Shown in pieces: positions 37,703 through 46,840 of a stretch of DNA of 61,118 nucleotides. Position 1 is the stretch's first letter. Each line of letters starts with the position of its first letter. Position numbers and translations under genes: made by a program. Location: NCBI GenBank assembly GCA_017592775.1, contig JAGFNJ010000031.1, positions 1 to 61,118 on the forward strand. The letters run 5' to 3'. The stretch comes from Candidatus Accumulibacter conexus. GTDB taxonomy: Bacteria > Pseudomonadota > Gammaproteobacteria > Burkholderiales > Rhodocyclaceae. The notes beneath the pieces were generated by a model. It saw only the letters and a program-made list of their open reading frames with translations. It was not told the origin of the DNA and made no database searches.

Positions 37703-38236
37703 GCGCCGCGTCGCTCGCCGTCGGCTGGCGCAGCGACGAACGCGTCCGCTCCCGACAGCCTCTGACGCGCCCTGCCTGCAGCCCGTGTCATCTTGAGTTC
37801 GCTCCCCGCAATCCATGAAGTCAAAAGATACATCGCTCGCCCCTTCCCTGGCGGCTGACCGCAGCCCAGCCCACGGAACTGCGGAAGACGGGCAGGAACC
37901 GTATGTTGCGCCGCAAAGCGAATTATTGCATTCCGCTGTAGATCGGGGAAAATACCGCCAGAACTGGCCGCTGGCGCGGAGAGGAACCCCGCTGGCGGTC
38001 AGGGCGGCGACGCGGCGGCCCGGATCAGGAAAAGCATTGCTCGGGGCCCGTTGCACCCCTTCACGGACCGGCCGGGGACGGGAGCATGCCGGGCGAGATC
38101 GGATCCGGCGGCGCCACGCGATGGCTGTCGCCCGCATCGCTGTGGTCACTGCCCAGCACGAACGACGCGATGCGGCTGGGAGGCGATGTCATGGCCATCG
38201 AACGGCCGGCACCGGCACGAAGGAACGTGGAAGCGA
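37703..38236. other. divergent intergenic region, no gene supported
   Basis: About 530 bp between the Mig-14-like gene (minus) and the glycosyltransferase gene (plus). Open frames on both strands are low-complexity, Arg/Ala-rich, and lack ribosome sites. An AT-richer patch near 37918-37955 (TTGCAT, then AAAATA after 18 bp) could be a plus-strand promoter but matches poorly. It should contain both promoters for the two opposed groups. Confidence 0.4.
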
Positions 38237-39142
38237 ATGACTGAGACAGAAGGACCGCTGATCAGCGTCATTGTCCCGGCCTACAACTACGCCCACCTGC
38301 TGCCACGAGCCTTGGAGTCGGTCCTCGTACAGTGGGCACCGTGGGTAGAACTGATCGTCGTCAATGATGGCTCGACGGACGACACAGCCCGGCTGCTGGC
38401 CGGCTACGCCACGCTTCACCCGGGGTTGCTGGTGATCGACCAAGCCAACGCCGGCGCTGCTGCGGCACGGAACCGCGGCCTGCGACAGGCCCGCGGGCGC
38501 TACGCCCTGCTGCTCGACGCCGATGATGAATTGCAACCAGGCGCACTGGAGACGCTGCGTGCCACCGTTGCGCGACATCCCGAAGCCGGCACGGTTCTCG
38601 GCGCACAGATGTCCGTCTATCCGGACGGTCGCGAACGGCTGCGCCTGCCGACGACAGTACGCGCCGCTTCGCCGCAGCAGTTGTGCAAGCGCTACCTGTT
38701 GCACAAGCGCATCGCCATCTCGCATGGCTGCTCGCTGTTTCGCCGTGACCTTCTGCTGCAGCGACCCTATCCCGAGAACTTGCGAGGAGGGGAAGACATC
38801 CCGGTCTTCGTCCACATGCTGCTCAGCGCACCGGTGGTGACGACCAGCGCCGTTCTGGCGCGAATCCACAAGCACCGGGACAGCCTGCGCCATGATCGGC
38901 ACGACGAGGAAGAGCGAGCCGGAACGATGATCGACGAGGTGTTCGCCGGCTTGCCGGCCGAGTGCCAGTCACTGCGCAGGCGCTACGCTTCGCAGCGCTA
39001 CCTCTCGCTCTTTCGCGCCGCCTTCCACGCTGGTGACCGCCCTGCGGCCAGGCACTTCTATCGCACGGCCTGGCGCCTGGACGGCCGGCAGGCCTTGCGC
39101 TGGGACTACCTGCGCAAGGCGATTCGCCTTTTCTTCGCGTGA
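38237..39142 (+). CDS. family 2 glycosyltransferase
   Basis: 301 residues, GT-A fold. ISVIVPAYNYAHLLPRALESVL at the start, VVNDGSTDDTARLL, NAGAAAARNRGL, and the metal-binding LLDADDEL (D-x-D type) at about residues 91-98. It transfers a sugar from a nucleotide donor to an unknown acceptor, probably at the inner face of the membrane. ATG 38237 follows GAACGTGGAAGCGA. The stop TGA overlaps the next gene's ATG by one base, so it is co-translated with a membrane protein. Confidence 0.88.
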   Translation: MTETEGPLISVIVPAYNYAHLLPRALESVLVQWAPWVELIVVNDGSTDDTARLLAGYATLHPGLLVIDQANAGAAAARNRGLRQARGRYALLLDADDELQPGALETLRATVARHPEAGTVLGAQMSVYPDGRERLRLPTTVRAASPQQLCKRYLLHKRIAISHGCSLFRRDLLLQRPYPENLRGGEDIPVFVHMLLSAPVVTTSAVLARIHKHRDSLRHDRHDEEERAGTMIDEVFAGLPAECQSLRRRYASQRYLSLFRAAFHAGDRPAARHFYRTAWRLDGRQALRWDYLRKAIRLFFA

Positions 39143-40626
39143 TGGTGCGTCCAGCCACCCTTGGTAGAGCCTTCTCGCCGCAAGCCTGCGGCATGCCGGA
39201 ACATGGCGGCCCGGTTTTTGTCGCGCTTCTGGGCAGCGTCCTGCTTTCACTGCTGGCGTTCTCGCAGGCGACGATCGTCGGCAGGGATGCTGCGCTCTAT
39301 CTCGACCTCGCCCGGCAGGCCGGCGAGCACGGGCCGACGGCCGTCTTCCGAGTCTATGACTGGCCCTGGTTCTCCTTGCTGCTGGCGGCAACCCGCAGCG
39401 TTTTCGGGCTGCCTCTGGAAGCGGCAGCCTACCTGTGGTGCACCGTCTTCACGGCTGGCACCAGCGCCGTGCTCGTCCTGGTGACGCTTCGTTTCTCACC
39501 GGGTTGCGGCTACTGGGCTTCCCTGGTGGCCTTGTCTCTGCCGGCCTTCAACCAATTCCGCGGCGACATCATCAGGGAACACGGTTCGTGGTTCTTTTGC
39601 GTCCTGGCCCTCCATCTGGCGCTGCAGTGGTTGGCGCGTGGCGGCTGGTGGCGCGCGGCGGCCATACAGGCAGCCATTGCAGTCGGAGCCCTCTTCCGGC
39701 TCGAGGCGGCGATTCTGGTGCCGGCGCTCGCTGCCAGTCTTATGGGTGAGCTGAATACACGGCAAGGCTGGAAGCGACTGCTGCAACTCAATGCGCTGCC
39801 GCTGGCAGGAGCAGTTGCGGCGAGCCTGGCGCTCCTTTCAGGCGGCGAAATCTCGCAGCCACGGATCGCCAACTTCGTCGCACTGATTGATCCGCAGGCG
39901 CTCCTTGTGAGCCTTGATGCCATGGCCCGGCCGTTCGCAGACACCATTCTCGAGTACCACGCCAAGGAGGACGCGCGGCAGATCCTCTTGTTTGGCTTGG
40001 TGCTCACACTCCTGGTAAAGTTCTGCGCACTCAACGGGCCCCTCTGCCTGCCTCTTCTTTACCGGGCGAACTGGATCGCCGTGGGCGAGTACTGGCGCAG
40101 ACTGCGCCCGCTCGCGTGGACCTGGATCCTGTATCTGTGCGTACTGCTCGTCTTCTTCATCAGGTTTCGCTTCATCAACTCACGCTACACGAGTTTCCTC
40201 AACCTCCTGGTCGTGCCCTTGCTCACCATGGCTCTCATCCTGTTCTGCCGGAGCCATGCACGCTGGTCGCGTATCGTGGTGCTCGTGCTTCTTCTGCTGA
40301 TGCTGTCCAACGTCGTGTCGCGCGGCCCCGGAAAGACCCACTACCTCGAAGCTGCGGCCTGGATGGCCGAGAATACGCGAGCCGACGACCCGGTGTACTA
40401 CGAAGACGCACGGATCGCCTATTACGCAGGTCGAGGCTATCCAATGACGGACGTGACCGCACAGCAAGTGATGTCTGCCGATCAAGCACCGGAATTCCGA
40501 TACTACGTGTTCACGCACCAACCGAATGACGACACGCTGCAACCCTGGCTGGCGAAGCAGCGAAAACAGCTCGTCCGGCGCTTCACGAATCGAAAGGGTG
40601 AGACGGTCCTGGTCATTGGTGAGTGA
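39142..40626 (+). CDS. polytopic membrane protein, GT39/ArnT-like
   Basis: 494 residues with about ten hydrophobic segments and a C-terminal soluble part (about residues 400-494). An early acidic loop GRDAALYLDLARQ after the first segment resembles the catalytic Asp loop of GT-C glycosyltransferases that use polyprenyl-phosphate sugars. This and the partner glycosyltransferase suggest lipid-linked sugar transfer to an envelope glycan on the outer side of the membrane. No family was firmly recognised. ATG 39142 overlaps the previous stop (TGATG); a GTG one codon earlier is possible. Confidence 0.65.
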   Translation: MVRPATLGRAFSPQACGMPEHGGPVFVALLGSVLLSLLAFSQATIVGRDAALYLDLARQAGEHGPTAVFRVYDWPWFSLLLAATRSVFGLPLEAAAYLWCTVFTAGTSAVLVLVTLRFSPGCGYWASLVALSLPAFNQFRGDIIREHGSWFFCVLALHLALQWLARGGWWRAAAIQAAIAVGALFRLEAAILVPALAASLMGELNTRQGWKRLLQLNALPLAGAVAASLALLSGGEISQPRIANFVALIDPQALLVSLDAMARPFADTILEYHAKEDARQILLFGLVLTLLVKFCALNGPLCLPLLYRANWIAVGEYWRRLRPLAWTWILYLCVLLVFFIRFRFINSRYTSFLNLLVVPLLTMALILFCRSHARWSRIVVLVLLLLMLSNVVSRGPGKTHYLEAAAWMAENTRADDPVYYEDARIAYYAGRGYPMTDVTAQQVMSADQAPEFRYYVFTHQPNDDTLQPWLAKQRKQLVRRFTNRKGETVLVIGE

Positions 40627-40953
40627 GGGCCATAGGGCCACGAATCACGCGAGCCGGAAACCGGAGTCGCTCGACAGGAAATTCGCAGCGCCGTTTCAGG
40701 ATGTCGAACTGCTGCGAAAGGCACTCCCGGTTGACTGCTGCAACGCAGCTCGAGGATACTCGTGGAAACGACATGGGCGGCATTTCCTTCCGCCGCGCCG
40801 ACATTCAGGCCACCATCACGGCAGGGATCAGGCGCTTCGCTGCCGGTAGCGAGTGCCTCCGCAGCCGCTGCCACGTCGAGCAGTCCATCGCGTTGGCGTA
40901 CGCCGCCGGCGCTCCATCTCGCCAGCCGATAGCCACAGGACCCACCACAAGAC
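40627..40953. other. intergenic, no gene supported
   Basis: 327 bp between the membrane protein and the methyltransferase. A plus-strand frame (40623-40961) crosses it but is Arg-rich with no family match and no ribosome site. No terminator or clear promoter was seen. Confidence 0.4.
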
Positions 40954-41799
40954 ATGCCTGAACGCGTTCCACTCAACCAGCGACTGTTCGATCTGCCGCT
41001 GCTGCACAACCTCGGCAGATCGATCCATTCCCGGCGGCTTGCCCGGGAGCCACGTGGACAATCGACTGCAACCCGCTTTTTCCGAAACCTCCGGCAACTG
41101 GACGCGCTGCAGGGCCCCTTGCGGACGCTGGTCGACGGCGGCGACCCGATCCGAGTCCTGGTCGCCGGCTGCAGCTTCGGCTGCGAGGCCTACTCGCTTG
41201 CCGCCTACCTCGCAGTCGAATTCCCCGCTCTCGAGTGGACCATTGATGCCTTCGACATTGCGCAGGATGCCGTAGCCGTCGCCCAACGGGCGGTCTACGG
41301 CGGCAAGTACGGGCTCGCCGACCCGCTGCATGGGGAAGCGCGGCGCTATGCGTCGCGCCTGCTTGAGCCGTCGGGCGCGGAGTGGTCCATTGCCTCGGAC
41401 ATCCGGCAGCGCGTGCGAATCTCGCACGGCGACCTGCTCGCAAGGGATTTCCCGGCGACTGCCGGCTACGACATGGTGTTTGCGCAGAACTTTCTGCTGC
41501 ACATGGACGATGCGACCGCTGCCGTAGCCTTCGCGCGCGTCGTGGGCGCCACCCGGCCTGGCGGTGCGCTCTTCGTCGCCGGGATGAACCTCGACAGCAA
41601 GCTCGCTCTCGTCAGAAGTCACCGACTGATCGCTGTCGACTGGGAGATCGAAGCCATCCACAACAGCGACCAGATGCGTCGGTCGGCGTGGCCCTGGGGC
41701 TACTGGACGCTCGAGCCGATCGACGCAGCAAGGCCGGATTTCATCCAGCGCTACAGCACCATCTTCCGCACGCCCGGCAATTGGACGGCGCACGGCTGA
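40954..41799 (+). CDS. CheR-like SAM-dependent methyltransferase
   Basis: 281 residues. The SAM motif I region IRVLVAGCSFGCEAYSLAAYLA (about 66-87), WTIDAFDIAQDAVAVAQRAVYG, and a later YDMVFAQNFLLHMD resemble the CheR-type methyltransferase fold. It lacks the N-terminal all-helical CheR domain with its usual length, and no chemotaxis genes are near, so the substrate is more likely an envelope or small-molecule acceptor. ATG 40954 is 327 bp after the membrane protein; it may belong loosely to the surface-glycan group. Confidence 0.7.
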   Translation: MPERVPLNQRLFDLPLLHNLGRSIHSRRLAREPRGQSTATRFFRNLRQLDALQGPLRTLVDGGDPIRVLVAGCSFGCEAYSLAAYLAVEFPALEWTIDAFDIAQDAVAVAQRAVYGGKYGLADPLHGEARRYASRLLEPSGAEWSIASDIRQRVRISHGDLLARDFPATAGYDMVFAQNFLLHMDDATAAVAFARVVGATRPGGALFVAGMNLDSKLALVRSHRLIAVDWEIEAIHNSDQMRRSAWPWGYWTLEPIDAARPDFIQRYSTIFRTPGNWTAHG

Positions 41800-41922
41800 T
41801 CGTTCGGTCTCCGACGGCGGGCGTCGACGGTGTCACGTCGCACTCAGCTGTGCCGTTCGCCCGACCGGCAGCGCAGCAGCCCCCCCTGGCATCGGCAGCG
41901 GGGCACCTGCCTGCCCCCGGTC

Positions 41923-41931
41923 TGCTATAGT
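41923..41931 (+). promoter_or_regulatory. extended -10 promoter for prfC
   Basis: TG-C-TATAGT, an extended -10 element with five of six hexamer matches, lies 82 bp before the prfC start codon. Extended -10 promoters can work without a good -35, and none is seen here. Confidence 0.5.
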
Positions 41932-42012
41932 TCGGCCTGCGCGCCGCCGGCAGCTCGGCTCCGAGGATTCTCAGCCGCGGCCTGCGCCCTGTTGCCGCAT
42001 GAAAGCACCCCG

Positions 42013-43647
42013 ATGAGCATTGGCCCCAGCGACCCCAGCAACGAGAGCGCGTTCCCGCCAGAGATTCTGCGCGAGGTTGCCAAGCGGCGGACCTTCGCCA
42101 TCATTTCCCACCCTGACGCCGGCAAGACGACCTTGACCGAGAAATTGCTGCTCTTCGGAGGTGCGATCCAGCTCGCCGGGACGGTCAAGGGGCGCAAGAG
42201 CGCTCGCCATGCCACATCGGACTGGATGGAGGTCGAGAAACAACGCGGCATCTCGGTGACCAGTTCCGTCATGCAGTTCGAGTACAGCGGCCACACGATC
42301 AACCTGCTGGACACTCCGGGGCACGAGGATTTCTCCGAAGACACCTATCGCGTCCTGACTGCTGTTGACGCCGCGGTGATGGTGATCGACGCGGCCAAGG
42401 GGGTCGAGGCGCAGACCATCAAGCTGTTGAACGTATGCCGCATGCGCAGTACGCCGATCATCACCTTCGTCAACAAGCTGGACCGGGAAGTGCGGGAGCC
42501 CTTCGACCTCCTGGCCGAAATCGAATCCGTACTGGGCATCGAGTGCGCGCCGATCACCTGGCCGATCGGCATGGGCAAGACCTTCCGTGGCGTCTATCAC
42601 CTGCTGCACGACCGCCTGCTTCACTTTGCCGCGGGGGAAGAGCGGCGCAGCGAATCCGAGCGATTGGACGGCCTTGACAATCCGCTGCTCGACGCCCAGT
42701 TTCCGGGGGAAGTCGGCCGGCTGCGCGAGGACGTGGATCTGATCCAGAATGCGAGCAGCCCATTCGACCTGATCGGCTTCCTTGCCGGGCGGCAATCACC
42801 AGTCTTCTTCGGCTCGGCCATCAACAACTTTGGCGTGCAGGAGATCCTGCAGGCGCTGCTCGACTGGGCGCCACCGCCACAGGAGCGTGACGGTGGCTGC
42901 CGCATGGTTCAGCCCGCCGAAGGCGCCTTCAGCGGTTTCGTGTTCAAGATTCAGGCCAACATGGACCCGAAGCACAGGGATCGCATTGCTTTCTTCAGGG
43001 TCTGCTCCGGGCGCTATACATCAGGCATGAGGGTCAGGCACATTCGCCTGAACCGCGAGATGAAACTGGCGAATGTGCTGACCTTCATGGCCAACGAGCG
43101 CTTGCTGATGGAAGATGCCGTCGCCGGCGACATCATCGGCATCCACAACCATGGCAACCTGCACATCGGCGACTGCCTCAGCGAAGGCGAAACACTCAGT
43201 TTCAAGGGCATTCCCTACTTCTCCCCAGAGCTCTTCCGCGCAGCACGCCTGCGCGATCCACTGAAGAGCAAACAGCTGCAGAAGGGCTTGCAGGAGCTGG
43301 GTGAGGAGGGAGCGATCCAGGTCTTCGAAAGCCTGGCCAGTGGTGCGCTCCTGCTCGGAGCAGTAGGCAACCTGCAATTCGAGGTCGTCGCGCAGCGTCT
43401 GCAGACGGAATACAGGGTCGATGCCATATTCGAATCGGCAGACGTCTATACCGCCCGCTGGCTCACCTTCCCGGACGACGCAACGCGCCGCACTTTCGAG
43501 CGCGAGCAGGCACAGCGAATGGCGCGCGACGTCGATGGCAACCCGGTCTACCTGGCCAGCACGCGTTACAACCTGGAAGTGACCAGCGAGAAGTGGGCCA
43601 GCGTCGGCTTCCACGACTCGCGCGAGCATGGCCAGTTGTTCACCTGA
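42013..43647 (+). CDS. prfC: peptide chain release factor 3
   Basis: 544 residues. RF3 is the GTPase that removes RF1/RF2 from the ribosome after termination. G1 [10 protein letters not shown] (about 33-42), G3 [14 protein letters not shown], and G4 NKLDRE are present, then domain II with [17 protein letters not shown] and the RF3-type C-terminal part. ATG 42013 ([12 protein letters not shown]) is preceded by a weak ribosome site; the long upstream frame is non-conserved. It stands alone with its own promoter. Confidence 0.96.
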   Translation: MSIGPSDPSNESAFPPEILREVAKRRTFAIISHPDAGKTTLTEKLLLFGGAIQLAGTVKGRKSARHATSDWMEVEKQRGISVTSSVMQFEYSGHTINLLDTPGHEDFSEDTYRVLTAVDAAVMVIDAAKGVEAQTIKLLNVCRMRSTPIITFVNKLDREVREPFDLLAEIESVLGIECAPITWPIGMGKTFRGVYHLLHDRLLHFAAGEERRSESERLDGLDNPLLDAQFPGEVGRLREDVDLIQNASSPFDLIGFLAGRQSPVFFGSAINNFGVQEILQALLDWAPPPQERDGGCRMVQPAEGAFSGFVFKIQANMDPKHRDRIAFFRVCSGRYTSGMRVRHIRLNREMKLANVLTFMANERLLMEDAVAGDIIGIHNHGNLHIGDCLSEGETLSFKGIPYFSPELFRAARLRDPLKSKQLQKGLQELGEEGAIQVFESLASGALLLGAVGNLQFEVVAQRLQTEYRVDAIFESADVYTARWLTFPDDATRRTFEREQAQRMARDVDGNPVYLASTRYNLEVTSEKWASVGFHDSREHGQLFT

Positions 43648-43817
43648 AACAAGGCCGGACAAGGCGGTGCGCTGGACCACCATACGGCCACGAGAGAATG
43701 CGGCGGCGTGCGGCAGGCGCGTGCTCCCGGCGCGGCCGTTGGCGCTGCACAGACGGACGCCGGCAGCGATCGAGGAGCCTCTGCCGTGACCTGCAGGACA
43801 AGCGAAAAGGGCAGACG

Positions 43818-44504
43818 ATGACACAGGCTCCCGTGGCGCAACCGCCACTCAGTTTTCTCGAAGCGCGGGTTCTCGGCGTACTGATCGAGAAGGAGAAGAC
43901 GACCCCGGACACCTATCCCCTGACACTGAACAGCCTTGCTGCCGGCTGCAACCAGAAGTCGGCCCGCGACCCTGCGATCAGTGCATCGGAGCGCGAGATT
44001 CAGGAAGCCCTCGAAAACCTGCGCAGTCGGCTTCTGGTACTCGAAACCTATGGCGCCTCTGGTCGCGTGCTGCGCTACGCGCATAACCTGGGCAGGGTAT
44101 ACGCGGTGCCTGCGGCCAGCGTCGCGCTACTCGCCACGCTCGCTCTGCGCGGGGCGCAGACGATCAGCGAGTTGCGCGCCAACAGTGAACGTCTCTACCG
44201 TTTCGACGACAGCTCATCGGTCGAGGCTTACCTGCAGGAACTGGCGACACGAAACGCCGGTGCCCTGGTCGTCTGCCTGCCGAAGCAGCCGGGCTCGCGC
44301 GAGCACCGCTGGGCACATTTGCTCTGCGGTGAACCCACTTTTCCAGACAGCCCGACCAGTGGCGCGATCGAGTCCGCTGAGGCACCGGGCGACTTGGCCA
44401 GGAGAGTGGCCTGTCTCGAGCAGGAGGTGGCCGAGTTGCGCGCCGCGTTGCAAGCGCTGCACGCCAGGGTCGACTTGCCGGAGCAGCCTGCGGCAAGTAC
44501 TTGA
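43818..44504 (+). CDS. yceH: DUF480 (YceH) family protein
   Basis: 228 residues. LSFLEARVLGVLIEKEKTTPDTYPLTLNSLAAGCNQKSARDP at the N-terminus and LALRGAQTISELRANSERLY in the middle are the YceH hallmarks, two winged-helix domains. A C-terminal coiled-coil-like tail (LEQEVAELRAALQALHARV) follows. Function not established; the fold suggests DNA binding. ATG 43818 is preceded by AAAAGGGCAGACG. It lies 170 bp after prfC. Confidence 0.92.
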   Translation: MTQAPVAQPPLSFLEARVLGVLIEKEKTTPDTYPLTLNSLAAGCNQKSARDPAISASEREIQEALENLRSRLLVLETYGASGRVLRYAHNLGRVYAVPAASVALLATLALRGAQTISELRANSERLYRFDDSSSVEAYLQELATRNAGALVVCLPKQPGSREHRWAHLLCGEPTFPDSPTSGAIESAEAPGDLARRVACLEQEVAELRAALQALHARVDLPEQPAAST

Positions 44505-44602
44505 GCTCTGCGGATTGTTCGCGGAATCGGGGTAGCTGAGAGGGCGATCACCCTGATTTCAGCGTCGGCTTCGATGACGGCGCCAAAGGCTTGCGGATGG
44601 AC

Positions 44603-44624
44603 GAGCCCGCAACGCATCGGGCTC
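44603..44624. terminator. weak hairpin between convergent yceH and NUDIX genes
   Basis: Seven-base arms GAGCCCG / CGGGCTC with an 8-base loop, no T run. It may contribute to termination from either side. Confidence 0.3.
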
Positions 44625-44715
44625 GCTGAGCGCTGCGCGCCCGGGAGCGGCCCGACCGCCTTTTTCACGCGTTTGCCGGTACTGGCTCCCGCTCCAGGCT
44701 CTGCTCCAGGCAAGG

Positions 44716-45276
44716 CTACCAGTTCGCGCGCATGACCTTCTCGGCCCAAAACAGCGCGGTGATCGTCTTGGCGTCGGTGATCGCTCCACTCTGCACCGCC
44801 GCCAGAGCATCCCCCAGAGGCAGGCTGAGGAGATCCAGGAACTCGTTGCTGTCCGGCGTCTGTTCGGCCGCGCGGGTCAGGCCGCGCGCGAGATAGATCT
44901 CGATTCGCTCGTCCGAGTAGCCAACGCAGGGATGCATGACGCCGAGATGACGCCACGAGCTTGCCAGGTATCCCGTTTCCTCGAGCAACTCGCGCCGGCC
45001 CGTGACCAGAAGCTCCTCGCCGGCGTCGATCTTGCCCGCCGGCAGCTCAAGAAACGGGCGACGCAAGGGATAGCGATACTGCCGGACGAAGAGTAGCCGT
45101 TCGTCCGCGAGTTCGGCGATCACCACCACAGCCCCCTGATGCCGCACGTACTCGCGCAGGCACTCATTGCCGTCCGGCAGCCGGACGCGATCGCGACGCA
45201 CGTCCAGAAGCCTGCCGTTGAAGACCTGCTCGCTCTCGAGCTGCCGTTCGGTGAGATGGCTGTACTCTTCTTGCAT
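44716..45276 (-). CDS. NUDIX hydrolase (ADP-ribose pyrophosphatase-like)
   Basis: 186 residues. The Nudix box G-x5-E-x7-R-E-x2-E-E-x-G is complete as GKIDAGEELLVTGRRELLEETGY (about 83-105 region). QYRYPLRRPFLELPAGK just before it and the late PDSNEFLDLLSLPL fit ADP-ribose pyrophosphatases, which cleave ADP-ribose to AMP and ribose 5-phosphate. ATG 45276. It follows nuoN on the same strand, separated by a hairpin; this pairing with complex I is common in betaproteobacteria. Confidence 0.88.
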   Translation of the reverse strand: MQEEYSHLTERQLESEQVFNGRLLDVRRDRVRLPDGNECLREYVRHQGAVVVIAELADERLLFVRQYRYPLRRPFLELPAGKIDAGEELLVTGRRELLEETGYLASSWRHLGVMHPCVGYSDERIEIYLARGLTRAAEQTPDSNEFLDLLSLPLGDALAAVQSGAITDAKTITALFWAEKVMRANW

Positions 45277-45294
45277 GGGAAGGCTCCCGACGAA

Positions 45295-45318
45295 AACGCC
45301 CCGACGGCGCGGGGCGTT
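45295..45318 (-). terminator. hairpin at the end of the nuo operon
   Basis: Nine-base arms AACGCCCCG / CGGGGCGTT with a 6-base loop, between nuoN and the NUDIX gene, followed on the minus strand by TTCGTC. The weak T run suggests partial termination, so some readthrough into the NUDIX gene is likely. Confidence 0.55.
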
Positions 45319-45340
45319 GCGGCCAGACGGCTAGCGGTGA

Positions 45341-46828
45341 TCAGAGAGAACGCAACAGCGAGAACGCGCAGAGCGACATCAGGACCTGCGGGAAGATGCC
45401 CAGCAAGGCGACCGCCAGCCCGTTCGCCGACATCAGTATCTTCATGTCCAGCGGCGCCTCGATCGGGCTCGTGTTGGTCGGCGGGTCAAAGTACATGATC
45501 TTGACCACACGCAGGTAATAGAAGCAGCCGATCAACGAGAAGGCGACGGCGACGATCGCCAGCCAGAGATGACCAGCGGCAACGACCGCCTGCAGGACCG
45601 AGAACTTGGCAAAGAAGCCAACGAAGAAGGGAATGCCCGCCATCGAGAACATCATCATCATCATGACGGCCGCGAACCACGGACTGCGACGGTTCAGTCC
45701 CTTGAAGTCGTCGAGTTCATCCGACTCGAGGCCACCGCGGGCGAGCAGAAGGATCATGCCAAAGGTGCCGGCGCTGGTCAGAACGTATGTGATGACGTAG
45801 AACATCGCCGAACTGTAGGCGTTGAGCGCGAAACGGGCGTCGCCGCCGACGACACCGGTCACGATACCGAGCAGCATGAAGCCCATGTGGGAGATCGCCG
45901 AGTAGGCGAGCATGCGCTTGAGGTTGGTCTGGGCAATCGCGGCAATGTTGCCGATGGCCATCGACAGTACCGAGAGGATGATCAGCATCGCCTGCCAATC
46001 CTGCGAGACGACGATCAGGCCGTTGACCAGCAGACGCATGACCATGGCGAACGCGGCCAGTTTGGGAGCCGTCGCGATGAACAGCGTGACCGCCGTCGGC
46101 GCGCCATGATAAACGTCGGGTATCCACATGTGGAAGGGAACGACGCCAAGCTTGAAGGCCAGGCCGGAGACGAGAAACACGAGCCCGAAAACGAGAATCC
46201 CCTTGTCGAACTGGCCCATGTAAAGGCGCTCGGCAATGGCCGGGATCTCCAGCGTACCGGTCGCACCGTAGATCATGGACATGCCGTAGAGCAGCAGGCC
46301 GGAGGCCAGCGCCCCGAGCACGAAATACTTCATCGCCGCTTCGGTTGCTGGAACCGAGTCACGGTTCATCGCCACCATCGCGTAGAGCGAGAGCGAAAGC
46401 AGTTCCAGGCCGATATAGACCGTCACCAGATGGCTGGCCGAGATCATCACCATCATGCCGAGGGTGGCAAACAGCGCCAGCGAATAGTATTCGCCGCGGG
46501 CCATCTGCGGTCGCTCGAGAATGTAGCCGCGCGAGTAGAACAGGATGACGATCACCGTGAGGTAAAGGAGAAGCTTCAGCAGATCGGCCATCAGGTCGCC
46601 GACGTACATGTTGCTGAAGGTGTAGGCCGTCTCACCGGAACTGCTGGCGAAGGTGATCACCGCCGCGCCGATCAGAGTCAACTGGGTGGCGACGAAGGTA
46701 AGCGTCCGCTTCTCGTCCTTGACCAGCAGATCACCGACCAGGATCAGGCAGGCCATCAGCAACATGAAGATCTCCGCGCTCGCAAGGCGGAGATCCGGAA
46801 CCTGGAACTGCATTTCGGCAAGAGTCAT
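45341..46828 (-). CDS. nuoN: NADH-quinone oxidoreductase subunit N
   Basis: 495 residues, about 14 membrane segments, one of the three antiporter-like proton-pumping subunits of complex [53 protein letters not shown] (with the key Glu), and [15 protein letters not shown] are typical. ATG 46828 (MTLAEMQF) is chosen over a TTG four codons upstream. Last gene of the operon, 12 bp after nuoM. Confidence 0.96.
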   Translation of the reverse strand: MTLAEMQFQVPDLRLASAEIFMLLMACLILVGDLLVKDEKRTLTFVATQLTLIGAAVITFASSSGETAYTFSNMYVGDLMADLLKLLLYLTVIVILFYSRGYILERPQMARGEYYSLALFATLGMMVMISASHLVTVYIGLELLSLSLYAMVAMNRDSVPATEAAMKYFVLGALASGLLLYGMSMIYGATGTLEIPAIAERLYMGQFDKGILVFGLVFLVSGLAFKLGVVPFHMWIPDVYHGAPTAVTLFIATAPKLAAFAMVMRLLVNGLIVVSQDWQAMLIILSVLSMAIGNIAAIAQTNLKRMLAYSAISHMGFMLLGIVTGVVGGDARFALNAYSSAMFYVITYVLTSAGTFGMILLLARGGLESDELDDFKGLNRRSPWFAAVMMMMMFSMAGIPFFVGFFAKFSVLQAVVAAGHLWLAIVAVAFSLIGCFYYLRVVKIMYFDPPTNTSPIEAPLDMKILMSANGLAVALLGIFPQVLMSLCAFSLLRSL

Positions 46829-46840
46829 AGCGGCTACCAA

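Noticed and set aside
40623-40961. 112-codon plus-strand frame between the membrane protein and the methyltransferase
   Set aside because: Arg/Thr-rich, no ribosome site, no family resemblance.
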